Part shown: in pieces, positions 1 through 11,927 of the stretch
Layout: each line of letters opens with the position of its first letter
Position numbering within the stretch: the first letter of the stretch is position 1
Assembly (NCBI GenBank): GCA_011053055.1
Contig: DRHT01000001.1
Location: 51,581 to 115,580, forward strand
DNA: 64,000 nt
Direction: 5' to 3'
DNA from: Halopseudomonas sabulinigri
Lineage (GTDB): Bacteria > Pseudomonadota > Gammaproteobacteria > Pseudomonadales > Pseudomonadaceae
Program-made: the position numbers and the translations under genes
The notes under the pieces: generated by a model
Told to the model about the DNA's origin: nothing
The model's input: only the letters and a program-made list of their open reading frames with translations
Databases searched by the model: none

Positions 1-152
1 TACTGATTCAGGAAGCTGGCGGTCTGGTGAGCGATTTCACTGGCGGACACCAGTTCCTCGACAAGGGCCACATAGTCGCGGGCAACCCCAAGTGCTTCAA
101 AGCCGTACTGACCGCCATTCAGCCGCACCTGACTCCAGGCATGAAACTCTAA
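1..152 (+). CDS. suhB: SuhB, inositol-1-monophosphatase family (3' end only)
   Basis: The frame is open from the window edge to a TAA at 150-152, giving about 50 C-terminal residues. The text includes EAGGLVSDFTGG and the GHIVAGNP segment typical of the inositol monophosphatase family C-terminus. SuhB hydrolyses inositol-1-phosphate and in gammaproteobacteria also joins the rRNA antitermination complex. It lies convergent to secF, an arrangement I recall from Pseudomonas. The start and catalytic N-terminal part are outside the window, so only the family and likely identity can be given. Confidence 0.8.
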   Translation, partial: LIQEAGGLVSDFTGGHQFLDKGHIVAGNPKCFKAVLTAIQPHLTPGMKL

Positions 153-214
153 GGGGTTCATGCCGAGCCTTAAGCTGCAAACGGCAAGCTGGTCCTGCAG
201 GACTTGAATATTAA

Positions 215-246
215 GGCCCCTACCAGAATTGGTATGGGCCTTTTTT
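215..246 (+). terminator. Intrinsic terminator after suhB
   Basis: An inverted repeat (GGCCCCTACC paired with GGTATGGGCC, one mismatch) encloses a short AGAATT loop and is followed directly by six T. It lies 63 bp after the suhB stop. Confidence 0.85.
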
Positions 247-302
247 GTGGATGGGATTTAGCGCTGGCGTAGAAAGGTCCGAATCGCTGTGCTGCGGACT
301 AT

Positions 303-337
303 AAAAAACCCCATGCCGAGGCCCGGCATGGGGTTTT
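303..337 (-). terminator. Intrinsic terminator after secF (can work both ways)
   Basis: A stem of CCCCATGCC with GGCATGGGG lies at 309-333, flanked by A6 on the left and T4 on the right. It therefore serves the minus-strand Sec operon and could also stop plus-strand transcripts. Confidence 0.85.
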
Positions 338-385
338 ACTTATAGCTTGAGGCTTGGCGCTCGAAGCAGCACCAGGAAGCTAGCG

Positions 386-1300
386 CTATGGCCTATCGTC
401 TACCGCTTCTTCAATTTGCGGTGGAATCAGGTCATCACGAGTGAGCCTCATGGTCACCAACAGGCCGCTAGCGATGTAGATGGAGGAGTAGGTACCCACT
501 CCCACACCAATCAGCAGCGCAGTAGCAAAGCCGTGGATATTCTCACCACCGAACCAGAACAGCGCCAACAGTACTAAAACAGTTGAGAAAGACGTAGCCA
601 AGGTACGACCCAACGTCTGCGTCGTAGACAGGTTAATGATGTCAGTCAGCTCCGTCTGACGCATCAAGCGCATATTTTCTCGCACCCGGTCAAACACCAC
701 GATGGTGTCGTTTAGCGAGTAGCCGATCACCGCGAGTAGCGCCGCCAACACCGTCAGATCAAATGACAGCCCGAACAGTGAGAATATGCCAAGCGTGAAG
801 ATGACGTCGTGAAACAGCGCAGCGATAGCCGACACGGCGAACTTCATCTGGAAGCGCAGCGATACATAAAGAAGAATGCCGCCTAACGCCAACAGCATGC
901 CCAAGCCGCCCTTGTCACGTAACTCTTCACCTACTTGTGGGCCGATAAACTCGACGCGCTTGACCAGCACTTCGTTGCCGTCCTGGCGCTTGACCAGTTC
1001 AGCGATTTCGCTACCCAGATCAGGGTTGTCGCTTGGCAGACGGATCAGCACATCGGTAGATGCACCAAAGTTCTGCACCACGGCATCATCCCAGCCATTT
1101 TCACGCAGTACGTCGCGAATCTGTTCCAGATCAGCAGCCTGACTGTAATTCAGCTCTACTAAGGCACCCCCGGTAAAATCCAGCCCGAGGTTGAGCTGCT
1201 TTACGACAAGGCTACCGATAGACGCCAGCATCAACACGATGGCGACACCAAAGAACACCTTGCGCAGGCCGAGGAAATTAATAGTTTTAATGTTAGTCAT
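386..1300 (-). CDS. secF: Protein translocase subunit SecF
   Basis: Inner-membrane partner of SecD that uses the proton-motive force to aid late steps of Sec export. At 304 residues it has the usual SecF length. There is one N-terminal membrane segment (about 15-35), the conserved GLDFTGG motif near residue 39, a periplasmic domain and a C-terminal membrane bundle with the DTIVVFDR motif. The ATG at 1300 has an AGGA ribosome site 8 bases upstream. It follows secD by 10 bp and is the last gene of the yajC-secD-secF unit. Confidence 0.97.
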   Translation of the reverse strand: MTNIKTINFLGLRKVFFGVAIVLMLASIGSLVVKQLNLGLDFTGGALVELNYSQAADLEQIRDVLRENGWDDAVVQNFGASTDVLIRLPSDNPDLGSEIAELVKRQDGNEVLVKRVEFIGPQVGEELRDKGGLGMLLALGGILLYVSLRFQMKFAVSAIAALFHDVIFTLGIFSLFGLSFDLTVLAALLAVIGYSLNDTIVVFDRVRENMRLMRQTELTDIINLSTTQTLGRTLATSFSTVLVLLALFWFGGENIHGFATALLIGVGVGTYSSIYIASGLLVTMRLTRDDLIPPQIEEAVDDRP

Positions 1301-1310
1301 GGGTTAATCC

Positions 1311-3182
1311 TCACAGCCACAGCTTCTTGATGTCGCGTCCACCGACGGACAGGTTAACCATGGCACGAGTGACCATGATGGCACTGAACATCGAGGTCAG
1401 AATCCCCAGCGACAGTGTAACGGCGAAGCCTTTGATCGGGCCCGAGCCCATAGCAAAGAGAATGACACCCACCAACAGTGTGGTCAGGTTACCGTCGATA
1501 ATGGCCGAAAACGCCTTATCAAAACCTTCATGTACGGCGCGCTGCGGCGTCATACCGTTAACCACTTCCTCCTTGATACGCGAGAAAATCAGTACGTTTG
1601 CGTCCACCGCCATACCCAAGGTCAGCACGATACCGGCAATACCCGGCAAGGTCAGCGTGGCACCCATAAACGACATCAGCGCCATCAACAGCACCAGGTT
1701 GAATGTCAGCGCAACGCTGGCAAACACACCGAATGCACGATAAACCACGACCATGAACAGCAACACCAAAACGAAACCAACCTGGGTCGCAGTGACACCT
1801 TTCGCGATATTCTCAGCACCAAGACTTGGCCCAATGGTGCGCTCCTCCACGAAGTGCATGGGGGCAGCCAAGCCACCGGCACGCAGCAGCAGCGCAAGCT
1901 CAGAGGCCTCCGCAGGCGAATCCAGGCCCGTAATACGGAACTGATTACCCAGCGCGCTCTGGATGGTCGCCAGGCTGATGATGGATTTTTCTTCCAAGAA
2001 CGCCGGAATCTCGACCTCTTGCTCAACACCATCTACTTCCTTGGTGACAGTCCGACTGATCTGCCGTTGCTCGATGAAGAGCACTGCCATGCCACGCCCG
2101 ATATTGCTGCGCGTAGCACGGTTCATCAGCTCGCCGCCGTGGCTGTCGAGCTTAATGTTGACCTGTGGTCGGCCATTCTCATCGTAGTTGGACTGGGCAT
2201 CAGTAACCTGGTCACCCGTGATAATGAGCGCGCGCTCAACCTGCGCTGGCGGACGGCCACCGCTACCGCGGTATTCGAAGGTTTCGGTAGTGGCCGCTGC
2301 AGCGTCAGGCTCAGCAGCCAGCCGGAACTCAAGGTTGGCCGTCTTGCCCAACACGCGCTTGGCTTCAGCGGTATCTTGCACACCCGGCAGCTCAACCACG
2401 ATGCGATTGGCGCCTTGGCGCTGAACCAATGGTTCGGCCACACCCAGTTCGTTGACGCGATTGCGGACCGTTGTCAGGTTCTGCTTGACCGCATATTCGC
2501 GAATCGCCGCAATTTCTGACTCGGTCAATGCCAGCTGCAATACCTGTTGCTCACCCTGCTCTACCGAATTCACCGCGAACTGAGTGTAGGTTTTGTTGAT
2601 CAAACGTCGCGCAACAGAAAGCTGCTCTTCATCGGCAAAACCAAACTGCAGCGTAGTGCCCTGAGTCGGCAGGCTGCGATAACGCAGGCCTTCGGTACGC
2701 ATCAGGCCCCGTACTTCGCTCTGATAGACGTTAACCCGCGTCTCCAGTGCCTTGTCCATATCAACTTGCAGCAAGAAGTGCACGCCGCCAGACAGATCAA
2801 GACCCAATGTCATGGGGCCAGCACCGATATTGGTCAGCCACTCAGGTGTGGTTGGCGCCAAATTTTGCGCTACGACGTAATCACGGCCCAACGCATCGCG
2901 CACCACATCCTGCGCTTGTAGCTGATCAGAGCGGTTGACCAAGCGCACCAGACCAGAACGGCCGTTGCTGCCTAGCTCACTGCCTTTGGTCTGCAGGTCG
3001 GCGGTAGCCAACGCTCGCTCGATGAGATCAAGGTCGGACTGTTCGATGGTTTGCGTGGAACTGGCGCCAGAAATCTGAATAGCCGGGTCGTCCGGGTACA
3101 GGTTTGGCGTGGCATAGATCAGGCCAAGCGCGAGCACGACCACGATCAGCAAATACTTCCAGAGGGGGTAACGGTTGAGCAT
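1311..3182 (-). CDS. secD: Protein translocase subunit SecD
   Basis: Large subunit of the SecDF export accessory complex. The 623 residues show an N-terminal membrane anchor (about 8-25), GLDLSGGVHFLL near residue 128, a long periplasmic region including the P1 head, and a C-terminal block of membrane segments with GMAVDANVLIFSRIKEE. It lies between yajC and secF on the same strand. The ribosome site before the ATG is weak, but the start agrees with the anchor position. Confidence 0.97.
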   Translation of the reverse strand: MLNRYPLWKYLLIVVVLALGLIYATPNLYPDDPAIQISGASSTQTIEQSDLDLIERALATADLQTKGSELGSNGRSGLVRLVNRSDQLQAQDVVRDALGRDYVVAQNLAPTTPEWLTNIGAGPMTLGLDLSGGVHFLLQVDMDKALETRVNVYQSEVRGLMRTEGLRYRSLPTQGTTLQFGFADEEQLSVARRLINKTYTQFAVNSVEQGEQQVLQLALTESEIAAIREYAVKQNLTTVRNRVNELGVAEPLVQRQGANRIVVELPGVQDTAEAKRVLGKTANLEFRLAAEPDAAAATTETFEYRGSGGRPPAQVERALIITGDQVTDAQSNYDENGRPQVNIKLDSHGGELMNRATRSNIGRGMAVLFIEQRQISRTVTKEVDGVEQEVEIPAFLEEKSIISLATIQSALGNQFRITGLDSPAEASELALLLRAGGLAAPMHFVEERTIGPSLGAENIAKGVTATQVGFVLVLLFMVVVYRAFGVFASVALTFNLVLLMALMSFMGATLTLPGIAGIVLTLGMAVDANVLIFSRIKEEVVNGMTPQRAVHEGFDKAFSAIIDGNLTTLLVGVILFAMGSGPIKGFAVTLSLGILTSMFSAIMVTRAMVNLSVGGRDIKKLWL

Positions 3183-3245
3183 ATCAGGGCCTGATAGCAG
3201 TCCGGGCGCTTTAGCGGCGCCCGGAACAGAGTTCTACATGAAGGA

Positions 3246-3581
3246 TTAGATGGCTTTCAGTGTGCCCTTGGGCAGCACGGCGACGATCGCGCCTTTCTGA
3301 AACTTCAGCTCCTGGCTCTCAGTCACTTCCAACACAACAAACTCATCAGTCACTTTCTTGACCTTGCCAAGAATGCCGCCGCCGGTGACAACTTCGTCGC
3401 CGCTAGACAAGTTCGCCAGCAAGTTCTTATGTGCCTTGGCGCGCTTGGACTGTGGACGCCAGATCATCAGATAGAAAATAACGACAAAACCGACCAGAAA
3501 AATCCATTCAAAACCAGCACCCATGGGCGCGGCTGCACCGCCAGCTGATTGCGCCATAGCGGAAGGAATGAAAAAGCTCAT
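3246..3581 (-). CDS. yajC: Preprotein translocase subunit YajC
   Basis: Small single-pass inner-membrane protein of the SecDF-YajC complex. Of its 111 residues, about 27-46 form the membrane helix (FLVGFVVIFYLMIWRPQ); a basic stretch and a soluble domain with GDEVVTGGGILG follow. The ATG at 3581 is preceded by AGGAG at good spacing. It is the first Sec gene after tgt, with 63 bp before secD. Confidence 0.96.
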   Translation of the reverse strand: MSFFIPSAMAQSAGGAAAPMGAGFEWIFLVGFVVIFYLMIWRPQSKRAKAHKNLLANLSSGDEVVTGGGILGKVKKVTDEFVVLEVTESQELKFQKGAIVAVLPKGTLKAI

Positions 3582-3640
3582 GTGAAACTCCTGTTATTAA
3601 ACTGTAAGAAAATCGGTTATGGGGGCGATCTGAGCGTTAA

Positions 3641-5814
<2,174 letters not shown>

Positions 5815-5910
5815 GCAGGGTGCGGTTCCGGAGCAGTTTCAAAGGGGGCATATAATAGCGGAAAACATGCTTCATCGCGATCAACAACAACATCGATTGT
5901 CATTTGAGCA

Positions 5911-5940
5911 TTGACCAATGCGCCAACAGCTTCGTATACT
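5911..5940 (+). promoter_or_regulatory. Sigma-70 promoter of tRNA-Leu
   Basis: TTGACC (5911-5916) and TATACT (5935-5940) are separated by 18 bp. The tRNA begins 26 bp after the -10. The stretch just after the -10 is GC-rich, as in stringently controlled stable-RNA promoters (inference). Confidence 0.75.
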
Positions 5941-5966
5941 CCGCGCCGGCTTGCTTAAAGCGCAAA

Positions 5967-6053
5967 GCCTCGATGGCGGAATTGGTAGACGCGGCGGATT
6001 CAAAATCCGTTTCTGGTGACAGAGTGGGAGTTCGATTCTCCCTCGAGGCACCA
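5967..6053 (+). tRNA. tRNA-Leu (anticodon CAA)
   Basis: The acceptor stem GCCTCGA pairs with TCGAGGC and is followed by an encoded CCA. The anticodon stem GCGGA/TCCGT holds the loop TTCAAAA, so the anticodon is CAA, decoding UUG. A variable arm typical of leucine tRNA precedes the T arm GGGAGTTCGATTCTCCC. Length with CCA is 87 nt. Confidence 0.96.
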
Positions 6054-6092
6054 TTTGATTTGATCAGATGGTGGTAGCAAGGCCCTAAAATG

Positions 6093-6115
6093 ACCAGCCC
6101 TGAGCTGGTTTTTTT
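6093..6115 (+). terminator. Intrinsic terminator after tRNA-Leu
   Basis: ACCAGC pairs with GCTGGT over a 5-base loop, and the stem runs into seven T in total. It lies 40 bp past the tRNA, before the convergent DUF4105 gene. Confidence 0.85.
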
Positions 6116-6135
6116 GTGCCTGACACAAACCCAAC

Positions 6136-8076
6136 TCAGCGCAACTGCAGGCCACCCCCTGCCCGATGTAGCTCCCGCAAACGCTCAGCCAATAGGCTAA
6201 TATTGTGCTTCCCCGCCTCAATTTCATCACGTCGTTCAGCATCCAGCAAAGCCAGTAACTGCTCGTCCAAACTACCTGCCATATCCAGCAAGCCTTGCCG
6301 GCGCTCACTGCTGCGTTGCTGCAATTGCTGCCACTCATCTGCCTGCGGCAGCCCGTAACCTACGGTAAGCAACTCCGCCGGACGGCTAAGGTAGCCGCTC
6401 TCAGCCAACAGTTGCCGCATTAGCTGCTCCGTTTGGTTCAACTCTGCATGCCCGGTGTCGCGCAGAGCCAGATAACGCTCTTTCAACTCCTGACGTACCA
6501 ACAACAGCTGACGGCGCTGCGCCGCCTGCTCCAACAGAAGCAACGCGGCAGTCGTGCGCTGATCACCCATGTTCAGCCAGTTGGTTCGCTGCTGTGCTCC
6601 CAGCGCCAGCCAATCTTCTACGCGCTCGGACGGCACCTTCAGATGTGCTCGGACCACATCGAACATCACCTGATAACGCTCGCGAAAGGAATCAAAAAAG
6701 TAGCCGCGTCGCATGGCCCAGTCGCGATCAGACAGTACGCTATCATCCGCCAGCCCGCGACCTTCAAGCAGCGCCAGCAGCCCTGTTGGGGTAATGCTTT
6801 CGAGGTTTCTCAAAGCCGTATTTGCTGTGCCGCTGCGCAGCAGCTTCAGCGTCTCTACTGCGCAATTATTATTGATGAAGTAGTAGGTACCGTCATAACT
6901 CCAATGCAGTTGTGCCGCTTGCTGTAACAAGCCTTCGCGCTCCTGCGCATTGAGTTGCAGCGGAATCGAGCTGAGACTGCGCAACTCTAGTTTGGTGTAT
7001 TCGTCTACCACCTGAGTCAGCGGCAGAATGAACAGGCGCGACGGGTAATTACCGGTCAAGCCATCCCAGCTCGACAGCTGCACATCTTCCACAAAGGCGC
7101 GAAACGACAGCACCAGGTGCTGATCCACATCCAACATGCAATCTGGCCCGCGCGGGCGGCCCGGTGCGCAGACAACCAAGCGCAGCATGCTGTGCCCCCA
7201 GCGGCTAGCCCAGGCTTCGTTCGGCTCGGCCAAGAGGTAGTGCACGGCATAGACGCGCTCAGGATCTATCCGACCCAGCGCTTGCTGGGATGGATCCAGG
7301 CTGGCATTCAAATACGGGTAACTGCCAGAGCAGGCCTGCACATCTGCCGGCGCCCAGGAAAAGTGCTGGCGAAAGTAGGCAAAAAGGGCCGGACGGCGAC
7401 AGCCGTATTGCGGATCGAGCAGGAAGTACTCGAGGTTGACCGCTACGAATTCGGCGGGGCTGGCCAATTCATAGGAATCAGGACTGCGATCACGCTGATG
7501 GTTCGTGACTTCACGTGCGCCCCGCTCGCCCATCTGCTCGGGCCAGCCAGCCAAATCCAGCAGGCGGGGATCGTCGCTAAGGGTGAACTGCCGCTCCGCT
7601 TGACCACGACAGCGCGCGGGTAAGCCGATCAAGCCGAGGCTTTGTTGCTGTGACTGGCAATCCTGCAATAGCTGGTACTGCTCGCGGGAAACATAGCGAC
7701 CACGATCATAGAGGTGAGCCAGCTCATGCACCAGCGTGGCTAGCAGCAGCTTGCGGCTTGCCTTCTGTGCGCCCTCAGAATCCACCGCCGTCAGTGCGGC
7801 GAGCCGATCATAGTTGAGCAACACAGCACCAGTGGCGCTGGCCCGACCGACCACCTCGGTGTCCAGCGCGGTACTCCAGCGCACCGGCACAGCGCTATCC
7901 AGCCTACTGACCAGCACCGGGGGCAGGCTGCGCCTTGCTTCTACCAGCAGCGCTTGGCTAGCGCTGCGCTGCAACTCGCTCAACCCCGCGGGCTGCAGCA
8001 CCAGGCGCAATTCTGCCTGCGCCGGAAGACACAACAGCAATAACCAAATCAGCAGCCCACGTTCAAACCAGCTCAA
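6136..8076 (-). CDS. Lnb-type DUF4105 protein with an N-terminal HExxH region
   Basis: Probable periplasmic protein of 646 residues. A signal peptide (about 1-21, ending PAQA) is followed by an N-terminal half with HELAHLYDRGRY (HExxH) and a later EFVAVNLEYF that could supply a third metal ligand. The middle part has WGHSMLRL and FINNNCAVETLKLL, the His and Cys signatures of the DUF4105/Lnb N-terminal domain, a family linked to lipoprotein N-acylation. The C-terminus is helical and Gln/Leu-rich. The start appears to be TTG, overlapping the TGA of the upstream DUF2388 gene, so translation is probably coupled. Substrate unknown. Confidence 0.75.
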   Translation of the reverse strand: MSWFERGLLIWLLLLCLPAQAELRLVLQPAGLSELQRSASQALLVEARRSLPPVLVSRLDSAVPVRWSTALDTEVVGRASATGAVLLNYDRLAALTAVDSEGAQKASRKLLLATLVHELAHLYDRGRYVSREQYQLLQDCQSQQQSLGLIGLPARCRGQAERQFTLSDDPRLLDLAGWPEQMGERGAREVTNHQRDRSPDSYELASPAEFVAVNLEYFLLDPQYGCRRPALFAYFRQHFSWAPADVQACSGSYPYLNASLDPSQQALGRIDPERVYAVHYLLAEPNEAWASRWGHSMLRLVVCAPGRPRGPDCMLDVDQHLVLSFRAFVEDVQLSSWDGLTGNYPSRLFILPLTQVVDEYTKLELRSLSSIPLQLNAQEREGLLQQAAQLHWSYDGTYYFINNNCAVETLKLLRSGTANTALRNLESITPTGLLALLEGRGLADDSVLSDRDWAMRRGYFFDSFRERYQVMFDVVRAHLKVPSERVEDWLALGAQQRTNWLNMGDQRTTAALLLLEQAAQRRQLLLVRQELKERYLALRDTGHAELNQTEQLMRQLLAESGYLSRPAELLTVGYGLPQADEWQQLQQRSSERRQGLLDMAGSLDEQLLALLDAERRDEIEAGKHNISLLAERLRELHRAGGGLQLR

Positions 8077-8387
8077 CGGGCGAGAATGGCCTCAGCGAGC
8101 TGCACATCACTGGCATTCAGTGCGGGCTGTTGCTGACGGATATGGGCAAGTGCCGCCTCCAGACGTACGCCACGGATGCTGCCACCGCTGGCAACAAAGC
8201 TGGCTGCATCGTCCTGCGCCTGCAGCAACACCTTATCGTTACCGCCGGAGCTCACGTCGCTGGTGCCTTCTACGCTATTGGCCAGAGAAGCGCCGATGGT
8301 ATCGGTGGTAGCGACAAAACTACTGGCCGAGGCCAGACCGGAGAAAGCAAACACGCCGATGGCGGCGAGCAAAGAAAGACGTTTCAT
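8073..8387 (-). CDS. DUF2388 family small secreted protein
   Basis: A 104-residue protein with a clear signal peptide (MKRLSLLAAIGVFAFSGLASA) and the short Ala/Ser-rich core seen in DUF2388 proteins of Pseudomonas (SFVATTDTIGAS, DDAASFVASGG, RGVRLEAAL). The ATG at 8387 is preferred over the one 21 bp upstream because GAGGAG sits 8 bases before it. It overlaps the start of the following DUF4105 gene. Family function is unknown; the pairing suggests an envelope role (inference). Confidence 0.75.
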   Translation of the reverse strand: MKRLSLLAAIGVFAFSGLASASSFVATTDTIGASLANSVEGTSDVSSGGNDKVLLQAQDDAASFVASGGSIRGVRLEAALAHIRQQQPALNASDVQLAEAILAR

Positions 8388-8518
8388 GGCAGTACTCCTC
8401 AAACACACGGAAATGACGCCTCGCTACGCAAGAGTCTCGCGACCGCAAAGCCTGTACACCTGATCAATAATAGCTGTTTTAAAGGCTGCATACCTGCATC
8501 TGATAGCACAGACGCCAA

Positions 8519-9235
8519 TCAACCCATCGTCAATTGATGGCCGACCATACCAAGCACAAAGCCCAACACCGCTCCCATCGGTGGCGCCCAGTGCTTTTCC
8601 AGCCGGGCCTGCGGGGCGATGTCCTGAAATACTGAGTAGCAAATTCCGCCGGCGGCAAACAACATAACCGTTGCCACTACCGAGGGGTAGGCTGAAAGCC
8701 AGCTGTAACCGAGCACACCGAAGATAGGCCCGAGCAGCGCCATGGCAGCAAATATCAAGGCTATACGGCGCGCCCGGTAATGCGTTGCGGCGCGCAGTTC
8801 GCGACAGGCGTTAAAACCTTCTGGCAAGTTCTGTAGCGTCATCAAACACGCCAAGAGCACACCACTGCTTTCACCCACAGCAAAAGCTGCACCTAGCGCC
8901 AAAGACTCAGGCAGAAAGTCCGACAGCATGGCCGCTAGCTGGCCAGCTGGTGTATTGATTTTGTCCAGCAGGATATCCAACGCCATGAAAGCCGCGCCGC
9001 CCACCACAAAGCAGAGGGCGGCCAACCACGGGGACAATGGTGCGATACCCTCGGGCACCAACACCAGCGCGACTGCTGAGAGTAAGGCGCCGCCGCCAAA
9101 GGCAATGATGCCGTGGCGATACTCGTCTCTCAGCCAATTGGGACGCAGCTGATCAACACCGGCGAGCAAAGCCCCCAGCGGCATCGCCATACCCGCCATC
9201 AAGGTCAGAATGATGACTAGATAAAACTCCTGCAT
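8519..9235 (-). CDS. ZIP family metal transporter
   Basis: Integral membrane protein of about 238 residues with roughly eight hydrophobic segments. It has the ZIP-type sequences FGGGALLSAVALVLVPE in an early helix and LPESLALGAAFAVGESSGVLL plus QNLPEGFNA, which carry the metal-site residues. ZIP proteins import divalent metals such as zinc or move them between compartments. The start at 9235 is chosen because GGAG lies 6 bases upstream; two earlier in-frame starts are too close to that site or upstream of it. Metal specificity cannot be told. Confidence 0.8.
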   Translation of the reverse strand: MQEFYLVIILTLMAGMAMPLGALLAGVDQLRPNWLRDEYRHGIIAFGGGALLSAVALVLVPEGIAPLSPWLAALCFVVGGAAFMALDILLDKINTPAGQLAAMLSDFLPESLALGAAFAVGESSGVLLACLMTLQNLPEGFNACRELRAATHYRARRIALIFAAMALLGPIFGVLGYSWLSAYPSVVATVMLFAAGGICYSVFQDIAPQARLEKHWAPPMGAVLGFVLGMVGHQLTMG

Positions 9236-9291
9236 ACCCATCTCCGTTGTAGCCGCACCACACCACACATGACTGCATAGAACACAGACAC

Positions 9292-9318
9292 AAAAAAGCC
9301 CTGCACAAGCAGGGCTTT
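9292..9318 (-). terminator. Intrinsic terminator after trxB
   Basis: GCCCTGC and GCAGGGC pair over an ACAA loop; on the minus strand the stem is followed by TTTTTT. It lies 27 bp past the trxB stop. Confidence 0.88.
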
Positions 9319-9344
9319 ATAACACTCAAGCGTCGATGCGCTGC

Positions 9345-10373
<1,029 letters not shown>

Positions 10374-10398
10374 TCACTCTGGGAAATCGATTCGGTTT

Positions 10399-10998
10399 TT
10401 AGAGCTTGGCTGCATGCTCAGCCATGTAGCTGGCGACCCCTTCGGGGCTTTCCTGCATGCCTTTTTGGCCTTTGCGCCACCCAGCGGGACACACCTCGCC
10501 GTGCTCTTCGGTAAACTGCAGCGCTTCAATCAAACGAATCATTTCGTCGACTTCACGCCCCAACGACAAATTATTCACCACCTGATGCTGCACTACACCG
10601 GCGCGATCAATTAGAAAAGACGCGCGCAAGGCGACACCGTCTTCATGCTCCACGCCATAGGCCTGAGTGATCTCATGTTTGACGTCGGCTACCATGGTAA
10701 AGCCGACCGGGCCAATACCGCCCTTCTCCACCGGCGTATTACGCCAAGCGTAATGGGTGTACTGCGAATCAACCGAGATGCCGACGACCTCTGCACCCAA
10801 CGCGCGGAACTTGTCCATGCGATTATCGTGGGCAATGATTTCCGACGGGCAGACGAAGGTAAAGTCCAGCGGCCAGAAAAACACCACAACATATTTGCCA
10901 CGCAATGAAGAGAACGCAAAATCCTCTACAATACTGCCGTCGGCCAATACCGCAGGGGCGGTAAAATCAGGCGCCGTGCGGTTCACAAGTACACTCAT
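10399..10998 (-). CDS. Typical 2-Cys peroxiredoxin (AhpC/Prx1 type)
   Basis: Thiol peroxidase of 199 residues. The peroxidatic Cys lies in FTFVCPSE (about residue 51) and the resolving Cys in EVCPAGW (about residue 170), the arrangement of typical 2-Cys enzymes. The substrate-site Arg is in SFLIDRAGVVQH. It reduces H2O2 and organic peroxides and is recycled by thioredoxin or AhpF. The thioredoxin reductase gene follows 106 bp downstream on the same strand, pointing to thioredoxin-linked recycling (inference). Confidence 0.93.
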   Translation of the reverse strand: MSVLVNRTAPDFTAPAVLADGSIVEDFAFSSLRGKYVVVFFWPLDFTFVCPSEIIAHDNRMDKFRALGAEVVGISVDSQYTHYAWRNTPVEKGGIGPVGFTMVADVKHEITQAYGVEHEDGVALRASFLIDRAGVVQHQVVNNLSLGREVDEMIRLIEALQFTEEHGEVCPAGWRKGQKGMQESPEGVASYMAEHAAKL

Positions 10999-11136
10999 CG
11001 CGACCCTCCCGAGTCATCTTTAGAGGCGCAGCTTAAGGCGTCCTCAGGTATGTGGAAATTGCAAAGACTGTATGAGCCAAATAGTTTACCCCTATAGGCT
11101 TGGCCAAGCCCCTTTTTCATCCAGGAATCCAGCACC

Positions 11137-11880
11137 ATGAAGAATACATTCGACGTCTTGCGCGGCCCCGACTATCTCAAGGAAGGTTGGCGCACAATCA
11201 AGCAGCCAGGGCTGCGGCGTTTCGTGATTATTCCACTGACCCTTAATCTAATCGTATTCACTGCTTTGATCAGCTGGGGCATTCAGCAGTTTGACTTAAT
11301 GATGGCGCAGCTGATGCCGCAGCTGCCGGACTGGGCCAGTTTTATCGAGTGGCTGCTATGGCCGTTGTTTGCACTAGTCGTTTTGCTGGTGCTGTTTTTT
11401 GGCTTTAGCGTGGTTGCCAATATCATCGCCTCACCGTTTTACGGATTCCTCGCCGAGAAGGTCGCAGAGCAGGAACGCGGCGAAGTCAGCCCGCCCACCA
11501 GCTACCGCGATATTCTCCTGGTGGTGCCCCAAAGCGTTGGCCGCGAATTACGCAAGTTGCTCTATTATTTGCCGCGGGTGGGCATACTGCTGCTTCTGAC
11601 GCTGGTGCCCATGGTAAACCTGGTGACGTCACCCCTACTGCTGCTGTTTGGCGTATGGATGATGGCCGTGCAATATATCGATTATCAGGCCGACAACGAG
11701 AAAGTCAGTTTTATCGACATGCTGCGCTGGATGCGCGGACGCCGCGGTATTTCCCTTGGCTTTGGGCTACCGGTTTATGTCGGCATGCTGATTCCGCTGG
11801 TGAACTTGCTGGTTATGCCTGCAGCCGTCGCTGGCTCTACCTTGCTGTGGGTCCGTGAGCGGCGCATACAGCCATCATAA
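11137..11880 (+). CDS. cysZ: Sulfate transporter CysZ
   Basis: Inner-membrane protein of 247 residues in the CysZ/EI24 family, which brings sulfate in for cysteine synthesis. The start MKNTFDVLRGPDYLKEGW is characteristic, followed by hydrophobic segments near residues 30-50, 70-100, 145-175 and 205-235, with NIIASPFYGFLAEKV between the second and third. An AGGA site precedes the ATG. It is divergent from the peroxiredoxin gene, as I recall in P. aeruginosa. Confidence 0.92.
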   Translation: MKNTFDVLRGPDYLKEGWRTIKQPGLRRFVIIPLTLNLIVFTALISWGIQQFDLMMAQLMPQLPDWASFIEWLLWPLFALVVLLVLFFGFSVVANIIASPFYGFLAEKVAEQERGEVSPPTSYRDILLVVPQSVGRELRKLLYYLPRVGILLLLTLVPMVNLVTSPLLLLFGVWMMAVQYIDYQADNEKVSFIDMLRWMRGRRGISLGFGLPVYVGMLIPLVNLLVMPAAVAGSTLLWVRERRIQPS

Positions 11881-11882
11881 AA

Positions 11883-11927
11883 ATGTAATCAAGCTGTCAC
11901 AGCGGCATCATGACCCGACACCATACT
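11883..11927 (+). promoter_or_regulatory. Possible Pho box (PhoB site) and -10 for the glycosyltransferase
   Basis: Three 7-base units in 11-base phase resemble the PhoB half-site CTGTCAT: ATGTAAT (11883), CTGTCAC (11894, 6/7) and GCATCAT (11905, 4/7). A -10-like CATACT at 11922-11927 begins 10 bp after the last unit, the usual Pho-promoter spacing. The weak third unit and a transcript start very close to the start codon keep confidence modest. Confidence 0.45.

Noticed and set aside
1530..2519. 329-codon plus-strand frame inside secD
   Set aside because: Antisense to the well-supported secD gene, with His/Gln-rich text typical of a shadow frame.
5967..6115. tRNA-Leu as an integration site
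   Set aside because: There is no integrase, repeat of the tRNA end, or foreign cargo next to it.
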